Below are positions 29,718 through 37,157 of a stretch of 41,182 nucleotides of DNA, piece by piece. The stretch is from Desulfurellaceae bacterium bin18. Its GTDB lineage: Bacteria; Desulfobacterota; Binatia; Bin18. Each line of letters opens with the position of its first letter. Position 1 is the first letter of the stretch. The DNA lies in NCBI GenBank assembly GCA_002238415.1, contig MPMI01000045.1, forward strand, positions 1 to 41,182. Direction: 5' to 3'. The notes under the pieces are model-generated. The model was not told the origin of the DNA. It did no database searches and saw only the letters and a list, made by a program, of their open reading frames with translations. A program made the position numbers and the translations under genes.

Positions 29718-30980
29718 ATGACGATGCTGCTTGTTGTTGCCGGGGTGACGGTTCTGATATCGAGCATGTGCTCGCTGTTCGAAGCCACACTGTATTCGAC
29801 CCGTACCGGGTCGCTTGAGGCTGAGCGGGCAGAGGGGAAACACGCCCGCCTGGCCGAGCGGCTCATCGCCATGAAGGCGAACATCGCCCGCCCGACCTCC
29901 GCGATCCTGATACTCAATACAGTCGCGAACACGGCTGGCGCGACAATCTGCGGAATGTACGCCGCGCAGGTATTGGGCTCAGTCTGGGTCCCGGCGTTTT
30001 CTGTCGGTTTGACCGTCGCCATCCTGTTTGTGGGTGAGATTCTTCCCAAGACGTATGGGGCAACTCACTGGCGAGACATGTGGCATCTTATTGTCTGGCC
30101 GCTGACACTGATGCAGAAGGGTTTTTCACCCCTCATTCGGGTCACGCAGGCGTTCTCCGGCTTCTTTACCGGCGGCCTGGGTGTGCCCGCTGTCACGGAG
30201 GATGAGATCAGGGCCGATATTCATCTGGGGCGGAAGGCCGGTGAGTTGTCCGCCTCGGAACTGCAACTCCTCAACGCGGTTTTTCATTTTGACGATATGC
30301 TGGCACGCCAGGTGATGGTTGCCCGCAGGGATGTCGTGTTCTTCGATGTGCACTGGTCGCTCGAAAAATGCCTGGAAGTCGCCAAGGAGACGCGGCACAC
30401 GCGCTTTCCGCTGTGTATCGGGTCATTGGATGAGGTGGTTGGGCTGGTCCATGTCAAAGACCTGCTTGGCCTGACTGACGACGAGGGCATTCTCAGGTCG
30501 GTCGCGCGGCCTATCCGACATATTCCCGAGACCCTGCCGATCAGCCGGCTTTTGCGAGAGATGCAAAGCACTCACCAGCAGATGGCGCTGGTGGACGATG
30601 AGTTCGGTTCGGTTGTTGGTGTCATTACCATGGAGAATGTGGTTGAGCAGATCGTCGGCGCCGTGCAGGACGAGTTTGACAGCGAGCCGCCGGAAATCGT
30701 GCCCGAAGGGGCCGATACCTTCAAGGTGAGCGGACAGTTGCCGATCGAACGCGTGAACCGGGAGCTGGGGCTTGATCTGTATGCGCCCGACGTGGATACG
30801 CTGTCGGGGTTGCTGGTCAGCCGCTTGAATCGGTTGCTCAAGGTCGGTGACCGGGTCCGGCTCCGAAACGTTATTGCCGAGGTTGTTGAGGAACAGGGCG
30901 GCCGGGCAGCCCAGGTGCGTATGCGTATTGCCCAGGGCGATGAGGGCGAGGAGATAGCGCCTGAAAAATCAGACACGTAG
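29718..30980 (+). CDS. CNNM/CorC-family protein (DUF21 + CBS pair + CorC_HlyC)
   Basis: From the ATG at 29718 (GGAGGCGCAGAG just upstream; the frame is open to 29631 inside mgtE) the 420-residue protein has a DUF21 membrane domain of about four helices (LLVVAGVTVLISSMCSLFEA, PAFSVGLTVAILFVGEILPK), a CBS pair (~190-320; VVGLVHVKDLLGL, MALVDDEFGSVVGVITMENV) and a CorC_HlyC domain (DTFKVSGQLPIERVNRELGL). CNNM proteins export Mg2+ or couple it to Na+. Together with MgtE it would set cytoplasmic Mg2+. Its TAG stop codon consists of the first three bases of a mobile mini-element. Confidence 0.9.
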   Translation: MTMLLVVAGVTVLISSMCSLFEATLYSTRTGSLEAERAEGKHARLAERLIAMKANIARPTSAILILNTVANTAGATICGMYAAQVLGSVWVPAFSVGLTVAILFVGEILPKTYGATHWRDMWHLIVWPLTLMQKGFSPLIRVTQAFSGFFTGGLGVPAVTEDEIRADIHLGRKAGELSASELQLLNAVFHFDDMLARQVMVARRDVVFFDVHWSLEKCLEVAKETRHTRFPLCIGSLDEVVGLVHVKDLLGLTDDEGILRSVARPIRHIPETLPISRLLREMQSTHQQMALVDDEFGSVVGVITMENVVEQIVGAVQDEFDSEPPEIVPEGADTFKVSGQLPIERVNRELGLDLYAPDVDTLSGLLVSRLNRLLKVGDRVRLRNVIAEVVEEQGGRAAQVRMRIAQGDEGEEIAPEKSDT

Positions 30981-31140
30981 AGCGGATTGGCGGAGCATTG
31001 CCAGTATGCTCGTCATGCCGGACCCCGGATCATGTCCGGGGCAGGCTTTGATCCGGCATCCAGAGGCCGGGGGGCGGGAGACCTGGATTCCTGCTTTCGC
31101 AGGAATGACGGACGGTGACACAGCATCGTAATTTGCTCTA
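30978..31140. repeat. Complete R-b mini-element (163 bp) between convergent genes
   Basis: The ends are inverted: TAGAGCGGATTGGC at the left and CGTAATTTGCTCTA at the right (reverse complement TAGAGCAAATTACG). Inside are the perfect palindrome CCCCGGA-tcatg-TCCGGGG and a second arm pair (cctggattcctgctttcgca, ggaatgac). The left TAG ends the CNNM gene and the right CTA is the TAG of the hydrolase on the other strand. It may also act as a two-way transcription stop. TA at each end would suit a TA target duplication, as in IS630/Tc1-type mini-elements. Confidence 0.85.
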
Positions 31141-31770
31141 GGACTGTTGCAAAAACCTGACTGCGGCTTGGGCGACTTCGCCCTCTCTGGCCATAAGGAA
31201 ATGGTCCGCGCCGTTAATGGTTTCGAGTTGCTTTGGGGCGGATATCCTTGCAACCAACTCCGTCAGGTCGGGGATGGGGGAGTAGGTGTCGCGGTCGCCG
31301 CTGATGAGCAGGATCGGTTTGGTCACGCTCACAAGAAACGCGGGGTCACGCAATCCAAGCGGAAACGCCACGCCAATCAGGCGCTGGACGCGGTCGTCTT
31401 CCGCCCCGGCTTGGAGTCCTACCATCGAGCCAAACGAATAGCCGGCAACCACGACGGTCGAGACGGCCTGCCGGTCCAGCAGGGTCGTGACGGCCGCTTT
31501 CACGTCCTCGCACTCGGCCACGCCTTCGTCGTGGCTGCCTTCACTGCGCCCAACCCCACGGAAATTGAATCGCAGCGTGGCGATATTCTCCTTTTGGAAG
31601 GCGTGTGCCAACGCTGACACCACATTGTTGTGCATCTCGCCTCCATACAGCGGATGGGGGTGACACAGTACCGCTCCGAGTGCGGGAGCCCGGTCCGAGG
31701 TCGAAAGGAGCCCTTCCAGGGTAATGGCGTCAGCGCCCTCGCCAACCGGAAAGGTGATGTGCTCTTCCAT
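31138..31770 (-). CDS. Alpha/beta hydrolase
   Basis: The 210-residue protein has the small alpha/beta-hydrolase layout of the COG2945-type group: oxyanion region GAVLCHPHPLYGGEMHN, then TLRFNFRGVGRSEGSHDEG, nucleophile elbow VAGYSFGSMVG (Ser), acid in ILLISGDRDTY (Asp) and the base in INGADHFLM (His). The triad is complete; substrate unknown. GGAGGACTGT precedes the ATG at 31770. Its last codon is followed by a TAG belonging to a mini-element. It converges on the CNNM gene. Confidence 0.85.
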   Translation of the reverse strand: MEEHITFPVGEGADAITLEGLLSTSDRAPALGAVLCHPHPLYGGEMHNNVVSALAHAFQKENIATLRFNFRGVGRSEGSHDEGVAECEDVKAAVTTLLDRQAVSTVVVAGYSFGSMVGLQAGAEDDRVQRLIGVAFPLGLRDPAFLVSVTKPILLISGDRDTYSPIPDLTELVARISAPKQLETINGADHFLMAREGEVAQAAVRFLQQS

Positions 31771-32133
31771 ACAGTCCTCCTTGCTTCATTCGGGTAGGCG
31801 AAAACCCGGCGGAACACAAGTGGGACGCGCAATCGTAGCGGTGAAAGAAACACGCCAGCGCAAAGAACGATGCGGTGGAGCCACCCGTTCGTCCTGAGCC
31901 TGTCCTGAGCCGCGTCGAAGGGCGTAGCAAAGCGAAGTCGAAGGACTGGATGCCGGATCAAAGCCTGCCCCGGACATGATCCGGGGTCCGGCATGACGAG
32001 AACGTACTGGCACAGCTACAACTCATCGTGAAACGCTCCAGGTAAACGCATTCTGGCCGATGCCGCCTACGACAGCCGGGACGGCCACGGGTGGGCAGCG
32101 CTCGGGAGGCCACTGCGGGTGTGTCCGGCGTGC
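31771..32133. repeat. 363-bp intergenic stretch made largely of repeat pieces
   Basis: From ~31887 to 31945 it holds the 'cgttcgtcctgagcctgtcc ... gcgaagtcgaagg' repeat, and 31946-32040 is a truncated R-b element (right end gtgaaacgctcca, core ggtccggcatgacgagaacg) in inverted orientation. A short frame at 32048-32090 (RILADAAYDSRDGHG) resembles the central motif of IS5-type transposases but is too short to call. 31771-31886 holds the upstream region of the hydrolase; I see no gene in it. Confidence 0.65.
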
Positions 32134-33783
32134 TCAGGCCGGTGGCTGCGTCGTGCGCAGGGCCGTAAGGCAGGTTGCCACGATCGCCTCGCTCGCCGTG
32201 GCTTCGGCCGTAATGACCTCGGCAGCCCCGGCGGATTGCAGCATGTCCTTGTCCATCTCGTACGGGGCTCGGGCGATCACCGCGACGTGCGGGGCGGTCG
32301 CCCGCACCGTACGAACGGCGGATTCGGCGGCCTTCGTGTCGTTGATGTTCACGACCACCAGGCGGGCCTGCCTGCAGCCCAGCTCCTCCAGCACCTCCTG
32401 TTGCGCAACGTCTCCAAGGACGGCCCGGTCGCCGGCGGCGTGGGCCGCGCGGACCTTGTCCGGGTTCCGGTCAACCGCGACATAGGTCAACCCCATTCCT
32501 CGCACGGCCCGGCAGACGCGTTGGCCTGTCAGGCCATAGCCGGCCACGATGACATGGCCGCTGGGCGGCTCGGGCATATCGATGCCGGGCGGCTCTGCTC
32601 CTAAGAGTCGGTTCAGCCAGGGCACGTATGCCGCGCCGCCGATGAGGCGCGGACCGAATGCAATGGCCGGTGGTGTCAGCAGCATGGAGAGGACGATGGC
32701 CATCAGCAGGTTGTGGGCAAGCGCGGCTGGGAGGAGGTCGGTTCCGGACGCGGCGTTCAGGAGCACGAAGGAGAATTCCCCGATCTGGCACAGCGTGGCG
32801 GCGGACAGGATCCCCACCCGCAAGGGCAGGCGGAGGAGCAGCGCGGTGCCGAGAATAATCGCGAACTTGCCGACCAGGATGGCGCACAGGAGCCCGACGG
32901 TCGCCAGCAGGTGCGCGCCGATGTCCGCCACATTCAGCAGCATGCCGACAGACACGAAGAACAGACTGGCCAGGACCTCGCGGGCCGGGATGACCTCCGA
33001 CATCGCCTGGTGGCGGAACTCGCTGCCCGCGACAACCAGGCCGGCCAGAAACGCCCCGAGGGCGAGTGAGATGCCCGCCAGCGATAAGGCCCAGGCCGTG
33101 CCGAAGCAAACGAGAAAGACGCTCAGAATGAAGAGTTCGCGCTCGCGGGTCCGGGCCACGAACGCGAGCAAGCGGGGGACGATGCGGTGCGCGGCGAGCA
33201 ACACCCCCACGAGGATAATGAGGGCTGTGCCGACCGTCACGCCAATGTCCCCGATGGCGCCCCCTTTTCCAGCCAGGTAGGGCACGGCCAACATCATCGG
33301 CACCACACACAGGTCCTGGAAGACGAGGATGCCGACCGCCAGGCGGCCGTGCGGCGCTTCGAGTTCGCCGCTCGTGGAAAGCGCACGCAAGACGATGGCC
33401 GTGCTGGAGACCGCGACGATACAGCCCAGGAAGAGCGCGGGGCCGGGCGCCAGCCCGAACCACATGGCTAACCCTGTCGTGCACGCACCCGTGAGGGCGA
33501 CCTGCAGGCCCCCGCCCAGCAGGATGGCTTTCCACAGACGCCGGAGACGGTCGAGGGAGAGTTCCAGGCCGATCCCGAAGAGCAGGAGCACGACACCCAC
33601 CTCGGCCAGGACCTCGACATGATGGGCGTCGTTGATGAGTCCGAGGCCGGCGGGCCCGACGAGTGCCCCGGTCAGGATGAACCCGGCAATCGAGGGAAAG
33701 TTCGCGCGCCTCAGGAGGGTGACGACCGCGACCGCGGCCCCAAACACAATGACCAGGTCTTTGAGATATGCGACTTCAGACAT
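32134..33783 (-). CDS. KefB-type K+/H+ antiporter (CPA2) with TrkA-N domain
   Basis: From the ATG at 33783 the protein is 549 residues (the frame extends to 33855 without a better start). Residues ~1-390 are the CPA2 exchanger with 12-13 helices, including PSIAGFILTGALVGPAGLGL, VGVVLLLFGIGLELSLDRLR and GRLAVGILVFQDLCVVPMML, the last holding the ion-binding Asp region. Residues ~410-549 are a TrkA-N/RCK Rossmann domain, GHVIVAGYGLTGQRVCRAVR, for nucleotide control. A TATACT lies only 9 nt before the ATG, so the transcript may be almost leaderless. It is divergent from yihY-like gene. Confidence 0.9.
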   Translation of the reverse strand: MSEVAYLKDLVIVFGAAVAVVTLLRRANFPSIAGFILTGALVGPAGLGLINDAHHVEVLAEVGVVLLLFGIGLELSLDRLRRLWKAILLGGGLQVALTGACTTGLAMWFGLAPGPALFLGCIVAVSSTAIVLRALSTSGELEAPHGRLAVGILVFQDLCVVPMMLAVPYLAGKGGAIGDIGVTVGTALIILVGVLLAAHRIVPRLLAFVARTRERELFILSVFLVCFGTAWALSLAGISLALGAFLAGLVVAGSEFRHQAMSEVIPAREVLASLFFVSVGMLLNVADIGAHLLATVGLLCAILVGKFAIILGTALLLRLPLRVGILSAATLCQIGEFSFVLLNAASGTDLLPAALAHNLLMAIVLSMLLTPPAIAFGPRLIGGAAYVPWLNRLLGAEPPGIDMPEPPSGHVIVAGYGLTGQRVCRAVRGMGLTYVAVDRNPDKVRAAHAAGDRAVLGDVAQQEVLEELGCRQARLVVVNINDTKAAESAVRTVRATAPHVAVIARAPYEMDKDMLQSAGAAEVITAEATASEAIVATCLTALRTTQPPA

Positions 33784-33862
33784 ACGCGCAGCAGTATAGC
33801 AGAAATGGAGGCTTCTCCCATTGTTTGAGAATGCAACGGACTGCAAACATGCCAATACCTCT

Positions 33863-33903
33863 ACCTGAAGAAAAGAACCTGAAGAAAAGAACCTGAAGAA
33901 AAG
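33863..33903. repeat. 14-bp tandem repeat ACCTGAAGAAAAGA, nearly three units
   Basis: Units start at 33863, 33877 and 33891, the last one base short. They are followed by AAGCTTGTTTTTTTAAGCT. The array lies in the divergent region between the antiporter and the YihY-like gene, 34 nt before the latter's ATG, and could be a regulator-binding array or a simple slippage tract. Confidence 0.85.
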
Positions 33904-33936
33904 CTTGTTTTTTTAAGCTATAGGATAAGCTGCCGC

Positions 33937-35241
33937 ATGAACCGGGAGTATTACATCAAAAAGGTCCGGAGCTTCGCTCTCCAACATCCGTGGACAGCTC
34001 TGACACAGTGGCTGCCTCGGGGGTACGCCTTTTTGTCCGTTGTCCGCAAAAAGGTCCGGGACGAGGCGCTCAGCCTGCGGGCCATGGGGCTCACCTATGT
34101 GACCCTTCTGGCCCTGGTGCCGCTTTTGGCGGTCATGTTTGCCGTGCTCAAGGCATTCGGGGTGCATAATCTCATTGAGCCGTCACTGGCCCAGGCCCTG
34201 GAGCCGTTGGGTGAGCAGGGCGCCGAAATTACCCGGCGCGTCCTGGAGTTTGTGAGCAATCTGCGGGTCGGTGTGCTGGGCGCGGTCGGGGTGGCGCTGC
34301 TGTTCTATACCGTGGTTTCGCTGATCAGCAAGATTGAAGACTCGTTCAACGCTATCTGGCAGGTGCGTCGTTCGCGGAGTTGGGGCAAGAAATGCAGTGA
34401 CTATCTGAGTGTGGTGCTGGTTGGTCCGGTTCTCGTCTTTACGGCATTGACCGTTATTGCCTCGGCCCAGAGTCACACCGTGGTGCAGTATCTGCTTGCG
34501 AACGAGTTGCTCGGTCCGCTCATTACGGTGGCGACGCAACTGATGCCGTTCGCCTTCCTGTGTATTGCCTTCACGTTTTTGTACGTCTTTGTGCCCAATA
34601 CTACGGTGCGCTTTGGCTCGGCGCTGCTGGGCGGGGTGGTCGCGGCTGTGTTGTGGCAGTCGGCCGGGGTCGGCTTTACCGCCTTTATTGCCGGCTCCGC
34701 GCGCTATGCGGCCATCTATTCGAGTTTTGCCATCCTGGTCTTCTTTTTTATCTGGGTGTATGCCAGTTGGTTGATTATTCTGGTGGGTGCCGAAGTCGCC
34801 TGTTTTCATCAATATCCAGGCTCTTACCGGGCCGAACTGGACGGCAAGACCCCGCTGTCGCAGGAGCGACTCGCCCTGACCGCCCTGGTTGAAATTACGC
34901 GCCGCTATCTCGCCGAACAAACGCCGTGGTCGGTTGCCGCTCTTGCCAAAAATATGCGCGTTCAGCTCTCCGTGCTGGAGCCCCTGATTGAAACGCTGCT
35001 GGCAAAAGGCGTGCTCTTGCAGACCGTCGAGCCGGAGGGTATAGTCCCTGGCCGTCCGCCCGAGCAGATTGAGGTCGTGGGTGTGTTGGATATCCTGCGC
35101 ACGCCTGGTGATGCGCCTGCTGCGGTTGCTGGTGGGGATGCCATCTCGGCCCTGCTCGACCGGCGGAACCGGGCCGTCACTCAGGCCCTTGACGGCATCA
35201 CGCTCCGTTCCCTGGCCACTAACGATCCCTTGGGGCATTAA
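33937..35241 (+). CDS. YihY/BrkB-family inner-membrane protein with winged-helix tail
   Basis: The 434-residue protein has the six-helix YihY/virulence-factor BrkB domain at ~30-290: LRAMGLTYVTLLALVPLLAV, GVLGAVGVALLFYTVVSLIS, FNAIWQVRRSRSW, FLYVFVPNTTVRFGSALLGG and FAILVFFFIWVYASWLIILV. Residues ~305-380 look like a winged helix (SVAALAKNMRVQLSVLEPLI), a common C-terminal extension in this family. Older annotations as 'ribonuclease BN' are erroneous. Function remains uncertain; the gene is followed by TamA-TamB with a 42-nt gap, suggesting an envelope role. Confidence 0.88.
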   Translation: MNREYYIKKVRSFALQHPWTALTQWLPRGYAFLSVVRKKVRDEALSLRAMGLTYVTLLALVPLLAVMFAVLKAFGVHNLIEPSLAQALEPLGEQGAEITRRVLEFVSNLRVGVLGAVGVALLFYTVVSLISKIEDSFNAIWQVRRSRSWGKKCSDYLSVVLVGPVLVFTALTVIASAQSHTVVQYLLANELLGPLITVATQLMPFAFLCIAFTFLYVFVPNTTVRFGSALLGGVVAAVLWQSAGVGFTAFIAGSARYAAIYSSFAILVFFFIWVYASWLIILVGAEVACFHQYPGSYRAELDGKTPLSQERLALTALVEITRRYLAEQTPWSVAALAKNMRVQLSVLEPLIETLLAKGVLLQTVEPEGIVPGRPPEQIEVVGVLDILRTPGDAPAAVAGGDAISALLDRRNRAVTQALDGITLRSLATNDPLGH

Positions 35242-35283
35242 CGATCCTGACCGCTCTTTTTTCCATGTTTTCCGGTGCCCGCT

Positions 35284-37143
35284 ATGACAAAGCCACGAGA
35301 TAAAGAGGGGTGCCGGTATCTGTCCGGCATTTCCATTCTCTGCTTCGTCTGGCTGCTGGGTTGGGGAGGCGAGGACGTTTTTGCCCGCTCTCTCGAACAA
35401 CTCGACCCGGAGCGTGCCTGGCGGGTTGAGTCGGTCGTGCTTTCCGGTAACGAGCGGTTCGATGCCGGGACCCTGCTGGCCGAACTGCAAACAAAAGCCC
35501 GACCCTGGTATATGCCGTGGGAAAAGAGACCGCTCTTTGATCCCGTCACGTTTGAGCGGGATCTGGAACGGGTGCGGCACTATTATGAAATCCAGGGCTA
35601 TTACCAGGCTCAGGTGACGTATGAACTGCACACCGATGACGCGCGGGGGAGTCTTTCCCTCACCGTGCGGATCAAAGAGAACGAACCCGTTACGGTCGGG
35701 GCGCTGAGTGTCGATGTCAGAACGAAATCACCGACCGGCGTTGCGCTTCCCGAGCGCCTCCCGCTTGAGTCCGGGGCGCTCTTTACCCAGACGGCCTACG
35801 TTCAGACCGAGCAGGCGCTGCGTCAGGTTTTTCTTCAGCATGGCCACTCCTGGGTTGAAATCGAACGCAAGGCAGAAGTTGACCTGAATACCCGGCAGGC
35901 GCGGGTTGCCTACTCCATCTCGCCGGGACCGCCCACCATATTCGGGACGACCCGGATTGACGGCACCCGCAAGGTTGATCCACAGCTCGTACGCAGAGAA
36001 TTGACCTATGCGTCCGGCGAGCCGTTTTCTCTGGCCGCTATTGAGAAGGCGCGCCGGAATATTCTGAACCTGGACCTGTTTCACTCGGTGCATATGGAAT
36101 TCCAGCAGGAGACCGGGAAGCCGCGCCAGGTCCCCATCCGTATACGGGTGGCCGAGAAGGAGCCACGCAGCATTCGGCTGGGGGCCGGCTATAGCACGGA
36201 CGAGGAGTTTATCGGTCTGGCGGCCTGGCAGCACCGGAACTGGTTGGGCGGCGGTCGTCGCCTGTCGGTGGAACTGCGTCTGTCCGCCATCCAGCGCTCT
36301 ATTGGAGCGACGTTCATTCAGCCCTACTTTCTGGCCCACGACACGCTGCTGCATATTGACACTCAGCAAGGACAGGAAGATGAAGATACCTATCTCCTCA
36401 ATTATTCCCGTCTGCGCCCACGGATTGAGCGCCATTTCTCTCCGGCCTTCTCGGGCTATGTTGACTATCGGGTCGAATTTCTGAAATTCAACGCCGTCGG
36501 CAGTTCCACCATCCGGGCCCTGGAGGGCCTGCGTCGCGAGGGCGTATTGTCCGGCCCGACTCTCGGGCTGGTCTGGGACACGACTGAAGATCCCTTGAAT
36601 CCGACCCAGGGCGAGCTGCTGTCTGTGGTTGCCAATCAAGCGGGGACCGTCTGGGGTGGAGATTATAAATTCTTCAGCCTGACGGCCGAGGCGAAGCGCT
36701 ATCAGCGTCTCGGCTGGGGGGTGGTCCTCGCCGCCCGCCTGAAAATGGGCCTGAGCGACTTTTTCGGCTCACCGCGCAATATCCCTCTGTCCGAGCGCTT
36801 TTATGCTGGCGGCGACGGGGGAGTGCGTGGCTACGGCCGGCGTAAACTCGGTGCCCTGAACGCTGCCGACGACCCGCTCGGAGGACTGAGTGTCATCGAA
36901 GGGTCGGTCGAACTGCGCCGGTCGTTATGGCGTGAACTGGCCGGCGCGGTCTTTCTCGATTTCGGTCAGCTCTCGCTTGAGAGCTATGATATTCCGGTTG
37001 ACAGTCTTCAATTCGCGCCCGGCTTCGGGCTGAGTTACGCCACGCCCATCGGACCGCTGCGGTTCGACATCGGTTTTCCCATCGATCCCGCGGACGACGA
37101 TGAGCCGTGGCGGGTGCATTTCGGTATCGGACAATCATTTTGA
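35284..37143 (+). CDS. tamA: TamA/BamA-like Omp85 outer-membrane protein
   Basis: From the ATG at 35284 (GTG at 35275 possible) the 619-residue protein has a signal sequence (ISILCFVWLLGWGGEDVFA), about three POTRA-type domains (~40-290; VLSGNERFDAGTLLAEL, TTRIDGTRKVDPQLVRREL), and a 16-strand barrel domain. The barrel loop signature GGDGGVRGYGRRKLG has the conserved V-R-G-(F/Y) of Omp85 lid loops, and the protein ends FGIGQSF with a C-terminal Phe, the usual barrel-assembly signal. It should insert selected outer-membrane proteins or form the lipid-transport partner of TamB, which follows by 14 nt. Confidence 0.9.
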   Translation: MTKPRDKEGCRYLSGISILCFVWLLGWGGEDVFARSLEQLDPERAWRVESVVLSGNERFDAGTLLAELQTKARPWYMPWEKRPLFDPVTFERDLERVRHYYEIQGYYQAQVTYELHTDDARGSLSLTVRIKENEPVTVGALSVDVRTKSPTGVALPERLPLESGALFTQTAYVQTEQALRQVFLQHGHSWVEIERKAEVDLNTRQARVAYSISPGPPTIFGTTRIDGTRKVDPQLVRRELTYASGEPFSLAAIEKARRNILNLDLFHSVHMEFQQETGKPRQVPIRIRVAEKEPRSIRLGAGYSTDEEFIGLAAWQHRNWLGGGRRLSVELRLSAIQRSIGATFIQPYFLAHDTLLHIDTQQGQEDEDTYLLNYSRLRPRIERHFSPAFSGYVDYRVEFLKFNAVGSSTIRALEGLRREGVLSGPTLGLVWDTTEDPLNPTQGELLSVVANQAGTVWGGDYKFFSLTAEAKRYQRLGWGVVLAARLKMGLSDFFGSPRNIPLSERFYAGGDGGVRGYGRRKLGALNAADDPLGGLSVIEGSVELRRSLWRELAGAVFLDFGQLSLESYDIPVDSLQFAPGFGLSYATPIGPLRFDIGFPIDPADDDEPWRVHFGIGQSF

Positions 37144-37157
37144 GAGGAGGCGAGCGG

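Noticed and set aside
32048..32090. Transposase-like motif RILADAAYDSRDG
   Set aside because: Resembles the LAD-x-x-YD motif of IS5-type transposases, but only about 14 codons with no further similarity.
34183..35631. 482-codon minus-strand frame across yihY-like and tamA genes
   Set aside because: Runs across two real genes on the other strand, low-complexity charged composition, no ribosome-binding site.
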